Of a DNA stretch of 64,000 nt, positions 34,278 to 43,139 are shown piece by piece. How positions within the stretch are numbered: position 1 is the first letter of the stretch; each line of letters starts with the position of its first letter. A program made the position numbers and the translations under genes. Source of the stretch: Dryocola clanedunensis (GTDB lineage Bacteria; Pseudomonadota; Gammaproteobacteria; Enterobacterales; Enterobacteriaceae); assembly GCF_025215155.1 (NCBI RefSeq), contig NZ_JALHAM010000122.1. One strand, written 5' to 3'. The notes below the pieces were generated by a model. The model had not been told where the DNA came from, did no database searches, and saw nothing but the letters and a program-made list of their open reading frames with translations.

Positions 34278-35321
34278 TCAGGGCAACGACTGGCTAAGAT
34301 CGTTTATCTGCTCCGTACTGGCCGGCGCGTTTACCGGCTCACAGACGGGGTAAACGCCGCACAGTGTAAAATCGCGATAGGCCTTCTGGGTGATGTGGCT
34401 GTGGCTGCCTTGCCCGCTACGCAGCTTCGTCGCTTCCAGTAGTTCCAGTAAACTGGCTCTGCCCATCTGCAGCGGGAACTCTTCCGGGGCATAGTGCGTC
34501 CCCCTTGGGTAATCATAGTAGGGCGCGCGACGTTCAACATGCGTGCCAAGTATTTGCGCAACCGGACGGGTCGCGGTGAAATCAACCAGGCGCTGTACGC
34601 TTGCCTGCATCAGGTCTGGGTTGCGTTCATTGATATACAGCCGTCCGGGATACAGCACATCCCCAGTCAACAGCACCGCCGTCTGTCGGTCATAAACGGC
34701 GATGCTGGTCGCGTCATGTCCCGGCGTTGGAATAATATCCAGAACTCGCCCACCAAGATCGTAACGTCCCGTCTCCTCCGGCCACTTGTTAATGCCAAAG
34801 AATTGCTTCAGCGTCTCCACGTCGCCCGGTTTAACGAAGGTGGTATCAGGACGCTTTATAAACTGCGCGTCGCCCCAGATATGATCAAAGTGCGAATGCA
34901 GGTGCGTGACGACTAAAGGAACAGACTGGCGATGGTTTTTTTTCAGCCATTGATTGATGACGCCGTCGACGGCCCCCACAACGTCAGGCACCCGGCCGGT
35001 AGCCGGGTCGGTGTCTTTCCCCGCGCCTGTATCAAAGAGAATCGCCCGGTCTTTTCCGAACAAAAGATAAAGGAAAGGTTTCTCGGTATGTACGCAGCCT
35101 GATTCACGCAGAATATAAAAATTGTCGTTGTATTGATGCACCTGGAAATCATCGCGGAAAGTGGCGCATTCCGGGCCGCCGGTATGCCATTTTGCCGGTA
35201 GCGTTCCTGCCTCATATTTCACCTGTGACGCTCGTTCGGCTGCGTTGACGTTTGTCGACGCGATAATAACAATGCCCATGCAGCAGGCTTTAATCCAAAA
35301 TTTGCGGCAGGATTTCATCAA
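34278..35321 (-). CDS. Periplasmic metallo-beta-lactamase-fold hydrolase
   Basis: A 347-residue secreted MBL-fold enzyme. The signal peptide ends near VNAA (residue 28). The dinuclear metal site is intact: THLHSHFDH with H140, H142, D146 and H147, then TPGHDAT near 205 and LLTGDVLYPG near 220. No beta-lactamase-specific context is visible; this superfamily covers lactonases, phosphodiesterases and more, so the reaction is unknown. It contains five Cys in the first 80 residues, partly in the signal region. The upstream region holds an opposite-strand terminator (35551-35579). Confidence 0.85.
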   Translation of the reverse strand: MMKSCRKFWIKACCMGIVIIASTNVNAAERASQVKYEAGTLPAKWHTGGPECATFRDDFQVHQYNDNFYILRESGCVHTEKPFLYLLFGKDRAILFDTGAGKDTDPATGRVPDVVGAVDGVINQWLKKNHRQSVPLVVTHLHSHFDHIWGDAQFIKRPDTTFVKPGDVETLKQFFGINKWPEETGRYDLGGRVLDIIPTPGHDATSIAVYDRQTAVLLTGDVLYPGRLYINERNPDLMQASVQRLVDFTATRPVAQILGTHVERRAPYYDYPRGTHYAPEEFPLQMGRASLLELLEATKLRSGQGSHSHITQKAYRDFTLCGVYPVCEPVNAPASTEQINDLSQSLP

Positions 35322-35421
35322 TGCATTCCTTAAAGGAGTGTGATCTGATTGTGGAGCGCCGGGTCAGTTTACCTGTTGTATGATTTCGCCGGGCTGACTG
35401 CGAAGTCATCTCAGTATAGGA

Positions 35422-35579
35422 ATGATGAGGGAAAATGCTTTGTCGTTTACGGGAGACAAGCTTCTACCGATGCTGCCAGGAAGATCTCAAAGATGCGATC
35501 GGTAACCACCATTATTAACGGCGTATTTGACTAATCCCCCGCAGTTTACGAAGCCCTGGCGTCCGTCGGGGCTTTTTTT
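35422..35579 (+). ncRNA. Candidate small plus-strand transcript with own terminator
   Basis: Both flanking genes are on the minus strand, yet an intrinsic terminator oriented plus lies at 35551-35579 (AAGCCC / GGGCTT stem then seven T). Something must be transcribed on the plus strand from within 35322-35550. TATAGG at 35416-35421 could serve as a -10. A 27-codon ORF from 35422 to 35505 (starting MMRENALSFTG) lies inside, with only a weak ribosome site. It could be a small RNA or a tiny gene; I do not recognise it. Confidence 0.35.
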
Positions 35580-35588
35580 CGCCCGCCG

Positions 35589-36266
35589 CTAGTGCTTAGG
35601 TTCCATCTCTTCTGCCAGCGCGACCAGCGCCTTTCTGTTACGAATGCCGTATCCCGTCTTTTGCTTTTGCAGCAGCCCTTCACGGGTAAACTGCGCGATG
35701 ACGAACAGCAGGTGTCGATAGGTAACGCCCATATACTCCGCCGCCTGAGTGTGTTTTTCATCGTACACGTCACCGCTTTGCGTCAGCAGGATAAACGCCG
35801 CAAGGCGATTCACCAAAGGGAAAGACTGGTTCTGGGTCAGAGAGACGATATTGCGGTAGTTTTTCTGGCTTAGCGCCACGCAAAGGTTGCGCAGAAACAG
35901 CGTATCGCCTAACAGCAGCGGCCTGTATGACTTCATCGGCAGCGCCAGACACCAGCACTCTTCAATTGCCTGCACGTCCCTTGGCTCATGCTCCTGATTC
36001 ACCAGTTCTATCTCACCCACGAAGCAGGGCGCGGAGAAAAAATCGATCAGCGAAACCCTGCCGTTAGGTTGGGTGGCATACAGTTTGGCGCGGCCGCGAA
36101 CCAGGTAAAACAGATACAGCGGCTGGCTGCCTTCGCGGACGATAAAATCCCCGGCCATGACGTGGAATAACCGCGTATCGCTAAACACTGTGCCAGAAAA
36201 CTGCCGTTCATAACCTGAATCATCCATGAGCTGTCGCTTGAGGTGCTCATTGTGTATTTCTTTCAT
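35589..36266 (-). CDS. yeiL: Crp/Fnr family regulator YeiL
   Basis: A 225-residue CRP-fold regulator with an N-terminal cNMP-binding-like beta-roll (about 25-125; GDFIVREGSQPLYLFYLVRGRAKL, in parts, is diagnostic) and a C-terminal helix-turn-helix (about 170-215; TQAAEYMGVTYRHLLFVIAQF). Length and divergence from rihB-nupX match E. coli YeiL, a regulator linked to stationary phase and nitrogen starvation. There is 136 bp between it and rihB, with a CRP-like site. The effector is not known with certainty. Confidence 0.88.
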   Translation of the reverse strand: MKEIHNEHLKRQLMDDSGYERQFSGTVFSDTRLFHVMAGDFIVREGSQPLYLFYLVRGRAKLYATQPNGRVSLIDFFSAPCFVGEIELVNQEHEPRDVQAIEECWCLALPMKSYRPLLLGDTLFLRNLCVALSQKNYRNIVSLTQNQSFPLVNRLAAFILLTQSGDVYDEKHTQAAEYMGVTYRHLLFVIAQFTREGLLQKQKTGYGIRNRKALVALAEEMEPKH

Positions 36267-36279
36267 AATCGATTCTTGG

Positions 36280-36295
36280 TGTGAGATTTCTCATA
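36280..36295. promoter_or_regulatory. CRP-like site between yeiL and rihB
   Basis: TGTGAGATTTCTCATA matches the CRP consensus TGTGA-N6-TCACA at nine of ten conserved positions. It lies 14 bases upstream of yeiL and 107 bases upstream of rihB. Because YeiL is itself a CRP-fold protein, the site could also be its own. Confidence 0.55.
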
Positions 36296-36402
36296 TCCAG
36301 CATACATTTTCCGAAGATATGATTCAAATATTAAGCGCGAAGGCCTTAATGACCCTTCATAGAAATAAAAACCTTACCTGTTCCTGCAAGAGGAAATAAA
36401 TA

Positions 36403-37335
36403 ATGGAAAGAAGAAAAGTTATATTAGATTGCGATCCGGGTCACGATGACGCTATTGCAATGATGATGGCAGCAAAACATCCATCGCTGGATTTACTGGG
36501 TATTACCATTGTTGCCGGCAACCAGACGCTGGACAAAACGTTAGTTAACGGCCTTAATGTCTGTCAGCATCTTGACATTAATATCCCTGTCTATGCGGGA
36601 ATGCCAAAACCTATTATGCGTCAGCAAATTGTTGCAGATAATATTCATGGTGAAACCGGGCTTGATGGCCCTGTCTTTGGGCCATTAAAACGCAGCGCAG
36701 AGAAAAAACATGCGGTGCAGTATATTATTGATACGATAATGGACAGCGACGGCGATATTACTCTGGTTCCTGTCGGGCCACTTACAAATATTGCCGTGGC
36801 CATGCGCATGCAACCGGCTATTGTGCCAAAAATACGTGAAATTGTGTTAATGGGCGGCGCGTACGGCACCGGAAACTTTACGCCGTCGGCGGAATTTAAT
36901 ATCTATGCCGATCCCGAAGCGGCCCGCGTCGTGTTTACCTCAGGCGCGCCGCTGGTCATGATGGGACTTGATCTGACTAACCAGACCGTCTGCACCGCTG
37001 ACGTGATCGCCAGAATGGAAAAGGCGGGTGGCCCTGCGGGTCAGCTCTTCAGCGATATCATGAACTTTACGCTTAAAACACAATATGAAAACTATGGCCT
37101 TGCGGGCGGCCCGGTTCACGACGCGACCTGCATCGGCTATCTGATTCATCCTGAAGGGATTAAAACTCAGCACATGCATGTTGAGATCGATGTTAATAGC
37201 GGTCCATGCTATGGGCGAACCGTTTGCGATGAACTGGGTGTTACCGGCAATCCTCCTAATACAAAAGTTGGTATCACTATTGATACCGACTGGTTCTGGG
37301 GGCTGGTGGAAGAGTGTGTACGAATGTACCGCTAA
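36403..37335 (+). CDS. rihB: Pyrimidine-specific ribonucleoside hydrolase RihB
   Basis: A 310-residue cytoplasmic nucleoside hydrolase cleaving the N-glycosidic bond of cytidine and uridine. The calcium-binding N-terminal cluster LDCDPGHDDA (about 8-17) is intact. Other family motifs are PVYAGMPKP, GETGLDGP (about 85-92), LVPVGPLTNIA (about 124-134), IVLMGGAYGTGNFTPSAEFN and PVHDATCIGY (about 239-248). AAGAGGAAATAA precedes the ATG. Position next to yeiL and nupX matches the E. coli yeiK/rihB locus. Confidence 0.95.
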   Translation: MERRKVILDCDPGHDDAIAMMMAAKHPSLDLLGITIVAGNQTLDKTLVNGLNVCQHLDINIPVYAGMPKPIMRQQIVADNIHGETGLDGPVFGPLKRSAEKKHAVQYIIDTIMDSDGDITLVPVGPLTNIAVAMRMQPAIVPKIREIVLMGGAYGTGNFTPSAEFNIYADPEAARVVFTSGAPLVMMGLDLTNQTVCTADVIARMEKAGGPAGQLFSDIMNFTLKTQYENYGLAGGPVHDATCIGYLIHPEGIKTQHMHVEIDVNSGPCYGRTVCDELGVTGNPPNTKVGITIDTDWFWGLVEECVRMYR

Positions 37336-37348
37336 CGTTTAATGGCCT

Positions 37349-37370
37349 GCGCTAATTTAATTATTAGCGC
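37349..37370 (+). other. Hairpin between rihB and nupX
   Basis: Perfect 8-bp stem GCGCTAAT / ATTAGCGC with a 6-base AT loop, 14 bases after the rihB stop. No T-tract follows, so it is more likely an mRNA stability or processing element than a terminator. Confidence 0.45.
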
Positions 37371-37448
37371 ATTGCCTGTCATAATGGGTATTTTGCGGTT
37401 GCCCATAAATCACAGTTATACCAAACCTGGCCTGAAGGAAAAATCATT

Positions 37449-38699
37449 ATGGATATAATGAGAAGCGTTCTGGGTGTTGTGGTATTACTGGCAATCGCAT
37501 TTATATTGTCAGTCAACAAAAGAAAAATAAGTCTGCGCACCGTGGGTGCAGCGCTGATCCTGCAAATTATCATTGGCGGCATCATGCTTTATTTACCGCC
37601 GGGAAAATGGGTTGCTGAACAAGTGGCGCAGGGCGTACATAAAGTCATTACCTATAGCGATGCCGGTAGCGCATTTATTTTTGGATCCTTAGTCGGGCCA
37701 AAAATGGATGTACTCTTCGATGGCGCAGGATTTATTTTTGCCTTCCGCGTGCTGCCGGCAATTATCTTTATCACTGCGCTGGTTAGCCTGCTTTACTATG
37801 TTGGCGTCATGGGTGGGCTGATTCGCATTCTGGGCGGTATTTTCCAGAAAGCATTAAATATCAGTAAGATCGAGTCCTTTGTCGCGGTCACCACCATCTT
37901 TCTGGGGCAAAATGAAATCCCCGCCATCGTAAAACCCTTCATCGACCGCCTGAACCGCAACGAACTGTTTACCGCTATCTGTAGCGGCATGGCGTCGATC
38001 GCGGGTTCAACGATGATTGGCTATGCCGGCCTCGGCGTGCCCATCGATTATCTTCTGGCCGCCTCATTAATGGCTATCCCCGGCGGCATTCTGTTTGCGA
38101 GGATGTTAAGTCCCGCGACGGAAGCCTCACAAATCTCATTTGATAAATTGTCTTTCTCCGACGTTCCCGCGAAAAGCGTTATTGAAGCCACGGCCAGCGG
38201 CGCGATGGCGGGGCTGAAAATAGCGGTCGGGGTGGCGACTGTCGTCATGGCCTTTGTGGCGATTATAGCGTTGATTAACGGGATTATTGGCGGCGTTGGC
38301 GGTTGGTTTGGCTACGGACACGCTACCCTTGAGGGGATCTTCGGATATCTTCTGGCGCCGTTAGCCTGGCTGATGGGCGTGGACTGGAGCGATGCCAGCC
38401 TTGCCGGTAGTCTGATTGGCCAGAAGCTTGCGATCAACGAGTTCGTCGCTTACCTCAACTTTTCACCTTATCTCCAGGTGGCGGGTACGCTCGATCAAAA
38501 AACCGTCGCGATTATTTCATTTGCACTGTGTGGCTTTGCCAACTTTGGTTCCATCGGCGTGGTAGTCGGCGCATTTTCTGCTATCGCACCGCAGCGTGCC
38601 TCCGAAATTGCGCAGCTGGGACTGAGGGCGCTGGCAGCCGCTACGCTTTCAAACTTGATGAGCGCGACCATTGCAGGATTCTTTATCGGCCTCTCGTAG
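37449..38699 (+). CDS. nupX: Nucleoside transporter NupX
   Basis: A 416-residue concentrative nucleoside transporter (CNT family), a proton-coupled inner-membrane importer. An N-terminal helix and KRKISLRTVG precede the core. CNT signatures are SAFIFGSLVGPKMDVLFDGAGFIFAF (about 73-98, in pieces), VTTIFLGQNEIPAIVKPFI, ASIAGSTMIGYAGLGV and the C-terminal INEFVAYLNFS / CGFANFGSIG region. It supplies nucleosides to RihB. Matches E. coli NupX (YeiM) in length and position; the operon with rihB is inferred from the 113-base gap. Confidence 0.94.
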   Translation: MDIMRSVLGVVVLLAIAFILSVNKRKISLRTVGAALILQIIIGGIMLYLPPGKWVAEQVAQGVHKVITYSDAGSAFIFGSLVGPKMDVLFDGAGFIFAFRVLPAIIFITALVSLLYYVGVMGGLIRILGGIFQKALNISKIESFVAVTTIFLGQNEIPAIVKPFIDRLNRNELFTAICSGMASIAGSTMIGYAGLGVPIDYLLAASLMAIPGGILFARMLSPATEASQISFDKLSFSDVPAKSVIEATASGAMAGLKIAVGVATVVMAFVAIIALINGIIGGVGGWFGYGHATLEGIFGYLLAPLAWLMGVDWSDASLAGSLIGQKLAINEFVAYLNFSPYLQVAGTLDQKTVAIISFALCGFANFGSIGVVVGAFSAIAPQRASEIAQLGLRALAAATLSNLMSATIAGFFIGLS

Positions 38700-38706
38700 T
38701 GAAAGA

Positions 38707-38741
38707 GCAGGGACATGGCCGGGTATCTGGCCTGTCCCTGC
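38707..38741. terminator. Strong hairpin between nupX and the fimbrial operon
   Basis: Outer 9-bp perfect arms GCAGGGACA / TGTCCCTGC, continued after a one-base bulge by GGCC / GGCC, form a 13-bp stem between two convergent units. There is no long T-tract on either side. Probable bidirectional transcription barrier. Confidence 0.6.
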
Positions 38742-38765
38742 AACAAGAGACATCAAGTACGAGCG

Positions 38766-39905
38766 TTAGTTATATTGCAGGGTCAGCGTTCCCGATGCAT
38801 TAGCAGTGCCGGGCGTCACTGTTGCATCAGTTTTATAATAATTAGCATAGAACGTCAGGTTCTCACTCTCTGCCGTCCCTCCTGGATTGGCGGCATCAGC
38901 AAAGCTGCTGGCGTCACCCTGGTCACTAATGGCGCTCCCGTCGGCCGCCGCACCATCAGACCAGTCGGCAGCGGCGATTCGGTTTGACTGAAAGAGCGTA
39001 ATGGTCGTATTGGGTTTCATATAGGTCCGGGGTAGAGCCGCGGTGGAAACGCTAAACTGCACGCCAACGCCCGTCGCGGTTGTGCCGGAGCTATCCTTTG
39101 TCAGGCTAATGACCGTCCCGTCCTGGGTGTCGCCACTGGTGACTGGGTTTACGGCAGAAAGATTCATCGTGACATTCGTTCCTGCCGCGCAGTTTAGCCC
39201 GACGTTTTGTGGAGGGCCTTCAACAACAGGGGAGCTCTCGAAGGCAGAAATGTCGATATCGCCCATCGGGATATTCACTTCTGAAACAGTGGCACTGCAT
39301 CCCATAGCGACCACCTCAACGTTGCTGCTCGTCAGAAATAATTCGGATGCATTGTCGCCCGTGTCGCTACTGCTTTGACCTTCGCGGAATTCTACCGTCG
39401 CGATTTGGCCTATTTCGTTCAGGGAGCCACCGGAAATCTGCCCGCCGGTGGCAATCAGTTGAATGCGGTATGACGAGTTGCGTAATGTATGGTCGTTATC
39501 TCCATTGCCTTGTTGCCAGGTGTTATCAATCACTCGCTCCTGATCAAAAGGGCCCGCCTGATTCAATGTATAGGTCCTGATACCGATACCTGGTATTCCG
39601 GTTGGATAGACGCCATCAAGAACGGGAGAGGCATTTTGCAGGCTGCTGGGTTTATAATGAAAGCCGACATAATAATCGTTGCTGCACCCTTTGATCTGCA
39701 GCTCGCTGTCATTGCCAGCAATGTAACCTGAATCATAAAGCACTTCGCCACCGCTGTAGTTTTTGCTGCTCACCAGAATTTGCGACGGCAGTGAAATAGT
39801 ACTGATTGTTGGCGTGTCATCGCTATTGTCCCGATGGCACGTTGCCTGTGATATCAATGGGGTCACACCTGCAAGCAGGATAATGAAAAAGAGAAATCTC
39901 GACAC
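38766..39905 (-). CDS. Fimbrial tip adhesin, two-domain
   Basis: Last gene of the chaperone-usher operon: a 379-residue pilin-type protein longer than a normal subunit, as expected of a tip adhesin. I choose a GTG start at 39905, with AGGA seven bases upstream, because it gives a clean signal peptide (MSRFLFFIILLAG to ISQA); the ATG at 39944 overlaps the previous gene. The N-terminal part (about 25-200) would be the receptor-binding lectin domain. The C-terminal pilin domain (about 210-379) has paired Cys (MGCSATVSEV and GLNCAAGTN) and the chaperone-recognition end TLTLQYN. The receptor is unknown. Confidence 0.85.
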   Translation of the reverse strand: MSRFLFFIILLAGVTPLISQATCHRDNSDDTPTISTISLPSQILVSSKNYSGGEVLYDSGYIAGNDSELQIKGCSNDYYVGFHYKPSSLQNASPVLDGVYPTGIPGIGIRTYTLNQAGPFDQERVIDNTWQQGNGDNDHTLRNSSYRIQLIATGGQISGGSLNEIGQIATVEFREGQSSSDTGDNASELFLTSSNVEVVAMGCSATVSEVNIPMGDIDISAFESSPVVEGPPQNVGLNCAAGTNVTMNLSAVNPVTSGDTQDGTVISLTKDSSGTTATGVGVQFSVSTAALPRTYMKPNTTITLFQSNRIAAADWSDGAAADGSAISDQGDASSFADAANPGGTAESENLTFYANYYKTDATVTPGTANASGTLTLQYN

Positions 39906-39927
39906 TGTATTGTCCTGAATAACAAGA

Positions 39928-40512
39928 TTAATTGTAAGTGACATTTAAGGTAATGACACTGCTGAACGCACCGGGCGTGGGCGTACCGTGTGGGGTGTAC
40001 ATTCTTGAATTAAATGTCATGGAACCACTGTGATTTTCGTCTATCTCCACCGGGTAGTTTGTCCCGTTGGCCAGGGCTATGCCGCTTATCGGGTGACCGG
40101 CGTCCCTGATAAACAGCTGTAGCCCAACATCTGTCGTGCCGCCGGCATCGGGCGAAATCTGGTTAGCGTAAATGACGGTGCCATAGGCCGGATCCTCAGA
40201 ATAGGGGGAGCCTGAAAAATTGACGTTCGCCTGCGTGAGTCCTGCGGTACAACCTTCGAAGGCGATGGTGACAGGAACGTTTGCCGTATTACCCCCGGCA
40301 ACCGCAAAATCCTTCCAGTAGTATTTACCCAGATCTATCGATTCGGGTTTTGTCACATTACAGGTGCCATCGATGATATTCCCCGTCACGTTCAGCTGGA
40401 TAACGTCCCGATCGCTATAGGCCTGAGCACTCTCAATAAAGGCAGGCTGCAACAGTAAGCACAGCAATAACGCCTGCACAGAGTGAACGTTGATTTTCTT
40501 TAAGCACTTCAT
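39928..40512 (-). CDS. Minor fimbrial subunit (FimF/G-like adaptor)
   Basis: A pilin of about 194 residues, between usher and adhesin genes, the usual place of an adaptor. The signal peptide is moderately long and ends near AQA (about residue 31). The mature protein starts with the donor-strand region (VIQLNVTGNIIDGTCNV) and has the pilin disulfide (DGTCNV and FEGCTAG). It ends SVITLNVTYN, the family's penultimate-Tyr C-terminus for chaperone binding. Several Met codons compete as start; I use the one giving MKCLKKINV. Confidence 0.87.
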   Translation of the reverse strand: MKCLKKINVHSVQALLLCLLLQPAFIESAQAYSDRDVIQLNVTGNIIDGTCNVTKPESIDLGKYYWKDFAVAGGNTANVPVTIAFEGCTAGLTQANVNFSGSPYSEDPAYGTVIYANQISPDAGGTTDVGLQLFIRDAGHPISGIALANGTNYPVEIDENHSGSMTFNSRMYTPHGTPTPGAFSSVITLNVTYN

Positions 40513-40526
40513 TAAACACACCCTGG

Positions 40527-43100
40527 TTATTGCATTGCAGGTTTACAGATGCCGTTAAGAAATACGATGTCGGCACGTGTATCGGTATTGTCGAGAGCGT
40601 AATCCACAGTACAGCGCTTATTTTTAGCATCACCCCATTTGACCAACAGCTGCCCTTTATCTGCCAGCCCCACGAGGTAAACTTCTCCGGCATCGCCGAC
40701 AATGCTGTTACGTTTAACGTCAGCATTGTTACTTGACTGCGTGACTACCGCACCAAAAGGCACTGGCTTACCGTTGAAGGCGATTGTCATCATCGCCTTA
40801 CGACCAATCCACGTGTTATACCTGACGCGAACCACCGCGCCCTTCGTCGGCACAACCGTTTTATTGACGTTATCTATTGCCGCGTTTTCTGTTTTGCTAT
40901 CTATCGTGTTTAAGGCAATCTGGTTTGCATGATAGGGCCGCACGTAGGGAACGACGGCGTTTCCAAATAGGTCCGTACTGACGTTCGTCTGCCCGCTGAC
41001 GGGCATTCCTGCAACTCCCGGCGTTTCAACCAGAGCCACGCTGTCATTTAACTGGCGCGTTAAAGTCACACCGTTGCTATGCGCCACCATGCCGCCACGC
41101 AAGCTATAGTTCAGGCGACGGCTGTAATCATCGTAACTGTACCCGGCAGAAACATCTGCATAGCTGCTTTGGTAACCCACGGTTACGTTGCCATTCGTTG
41201 CTTTGGCATCGGCGTCGTAGCCTTCCGATACCTGCCAGTTAAGTTGATGGTCCTGGAGTGCAGAGCCTGACAGACCAACGGTGTGGGTGGTATCGCCGTT
41301 TTTACTGCTATTGAGCGAGTAGTTAGCTGAAATCGACTGTACATCCTCATGGTTGCTCAATGCGCTGAACGGCAGGCTGAGATTGACCGATAAAATTCGG
41401 TCGTCATCATATTCGTCCGATTCACTGTACCCTGAGGCATTTTTACTGTGGGCATAGTTAACCGAATAAGAAACCGGCCCCCATGAAGAGCTGAAGCCAA
41501 CATTCACAGAGCTGGCGTGCTCGCTGTTCCAGTACGATTGGTCATACATACTCAAAGACAACGTTCCGAAAGAAACATTTTGAGAAACAGTGATATCGAA
41601 GCGGTTACGCTCCCGGCCGTTTTCTATGGAACTATTGCCCGCATCCCAGTCATTCATAAAATCCTGAAACGACAGATAACCGCTGGTGGAGAATTTATAC
41701 CCCGAGACGGAAATATCAGTATTTGTCTGCTGCAATGTCTTACTGTAGCGGGCGCGATAAGACTGGCCGTTATGATGTTCTTGCTGATGATAATTATTGG
41801 GCTGCGGCACATCCGCGCTCGATTGTGAGGCATCCAGGGAGAGGGCGCCTGCCTCTCCCATATTAAATCCCGTACCAACGATCACATTGGTATATTTATC
41901 TTCGGCCTGTATATAGCCGCCATACAACGTGACGCCATTGCCGACGCCCCAGGCGGCAGAGCCCTGCACAAAGTTAAAGTCTTTGTTTTTCGAACCCTCT
42001 TCGCGGGTCTTACCTGCAACAAAGCCGTACTGCACCTGACCCTCACGCTGGAGTACCGGCAGCGTGGCATAGGGAATAATAAAACTCGTTTGCGAACCAT
42101 CAGACTCCTTAACGACAACGCGCAGATCCCCGGAACTCCCCGTGGGATACATATCTGTGAATTCAAACGGGCCGGGTGGAACCGTCGTTTTATAAATGCT
42201 GTGGCCATTCTGATAAACGGTCACCTCGGCGTTGCTCCTCGCCACGCCTCTGACAACCGGAGCAAAGCCCTGCATGCTGTCTGGCTTCATATCATTGTCG
42301 GTATACATTTGCAGACCGGTAAAACCAATGCTGTCGAAAATGCCACCCTGAGTCGTACCCTGACCCAGCATCAACTGACTTTTTAATGACTTAATATCCC
42401 GTGAGACGTAGGTGTATACCGAGTCCCAGTCATTTTCCGTCTGGGAATGGGTGTAAGTTGAATAATTGCGCAGGCGCCACGGGCCAATATTCAGTCCTGG
42501 CTGTAAAGAGACAAACTGGTTACTGCTGTCGCTGCCGTTGTGCTGATGTAAATCCTGCTGGCCGGAAACCGTATAGTTGAGTAGCCCGGCGGTAATACCT
42601 TCATCCCAGCGGTCCGGGGAGACAAAGCCACGGGACGTATTAAAAAGCGAAACTTGCGGGATACTTAAATCAAAGCGCTGCTGGCTGATATCAATCTTCT
42701 GTTGTAAATCGGGAATGGTATAGAGATCGACACACTCGGCGTCTTTATCTTTTTTTGAAAAGTAGTTCTCAACCCGGACATTCCAGATTTTAAGCTGCGC
42801 TGCACTTAAGCATGCACCAACATCCTTCTGCGGTGCGCCATTGCGATAATGAGTCTGTTGGCGAAATGAAATTGTTTTTGTATCGACCAGATTGCCATTG
42901 ATATAAATATCAACGTTGTAATGACCTGGCGGCACCTCATCTTTGGCAAACAGACTTAAATCCATGCCCGGGGCGCTGGCGTTGTCCGTTTCCAAAAGAT
43001 GAGGGTTGAAATATTCCTTTGCAGATGCACAGGAGATACTGGCGGCGATACTTAACCCCAGCCCTAAAAAAAGGACGTTGGTATGTTTAACTTTTTCCAT
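40527..43100 (-). CDS. Fimbrial outer-membrane usher (FimD/PapC family)
   Basis: An 857-residue usher forming the 24-strand pore through which chaperone-subunit complexes are assembled. The signal peptide ends near ASA (about 28). The N-terminal chaperone-binding domain starts YFNPHLLETD (about 30-39). The barrel contains LMLGQGTTQGGIFDSIGFTG and the plug region PVVRGVARSNAEVTVYQNG (about 287-305). C-terminal domains end with paired Cys (CTVDYALDNTD and NGICKPA). AGGGT precedes the ATG. Full length, no frameshift seen, so the fimbrial system should be functional. Confidence 0.94.
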   Translation of the reverse strand: MEKVKHTNVLFLGLGLSIAASISCASAKEYFNPHLLETDNASAPGMDLSLFAKDEVPPGHYNVDIYINGNLVDTKTISFRQQTHYRNGAPQKDVGACLSAAQLKIWNVRVENYFSKKDKDAECVDLYTIPDLQQKIDISQQRFDLSIPQVSLFNTSRGFVSPDRWDEGITAGLLNYTVSGQQDLHQHNGSDSSNQFVSLQPGLNIGPWRLRNYSTYTHSQTENDWDSVYTYVSRDIKSLKSQLMLGQGTTQGGIFDSIGFTGLQMYTDNDMKPDSMQGFAPVVRGVARSNAEVTVYQNGHSIYKTTVPPGPFEFTDMYPTGSSGDLRVVVKESDGSQTSFIIPYATLPVLQREGQVQYGFVAGKTREEGSKNKDFNFVQGSAAWGVGNGVTLYGGYIQAEDKYTNVIVGTGFNMGEAGALSLDASQSSADVPQPNNYHQQEHHNGQSYRARYSKTLQQTNTDISVSGYKFSTSGYLSFQDFMNDWDAGNSSIENGRERNRFDITVSQNVSFGTLSLSMYDQSYWNSEHASSVNVGFSSSWGPVSYSVNYAHSKNASGYSESDEYDDDRILSVNLSLPFSALSNHEDVQSISANYSLNSSKNGDTTHTVGLSGSALQDHQLNWQVSEGYDADAKATNGNVTVGYQSSYADVSAGYSYDDYSRRLNYSLRGGMVAHSNGVTLTRQLNDSVALVETPGVAGMPVSGQTNVSTDLFGNAVVPYVRPYHANQIALNTIDSKTENAAIDNVNKTVVPTKGAVVRVRYNTWIGRKAMMTIAFNGKPVPFGAVVTQSSNNADVKRNSIVGDAGEVYLVGLADKGQLLVKWGDAKNKRCTVDYALDNTDTRADIVFLNGICKPAMQ

Positions 43101-43139
43101 TTTGACCCTGTATCTGACGCAGATACTTTTTAAAGCTGA

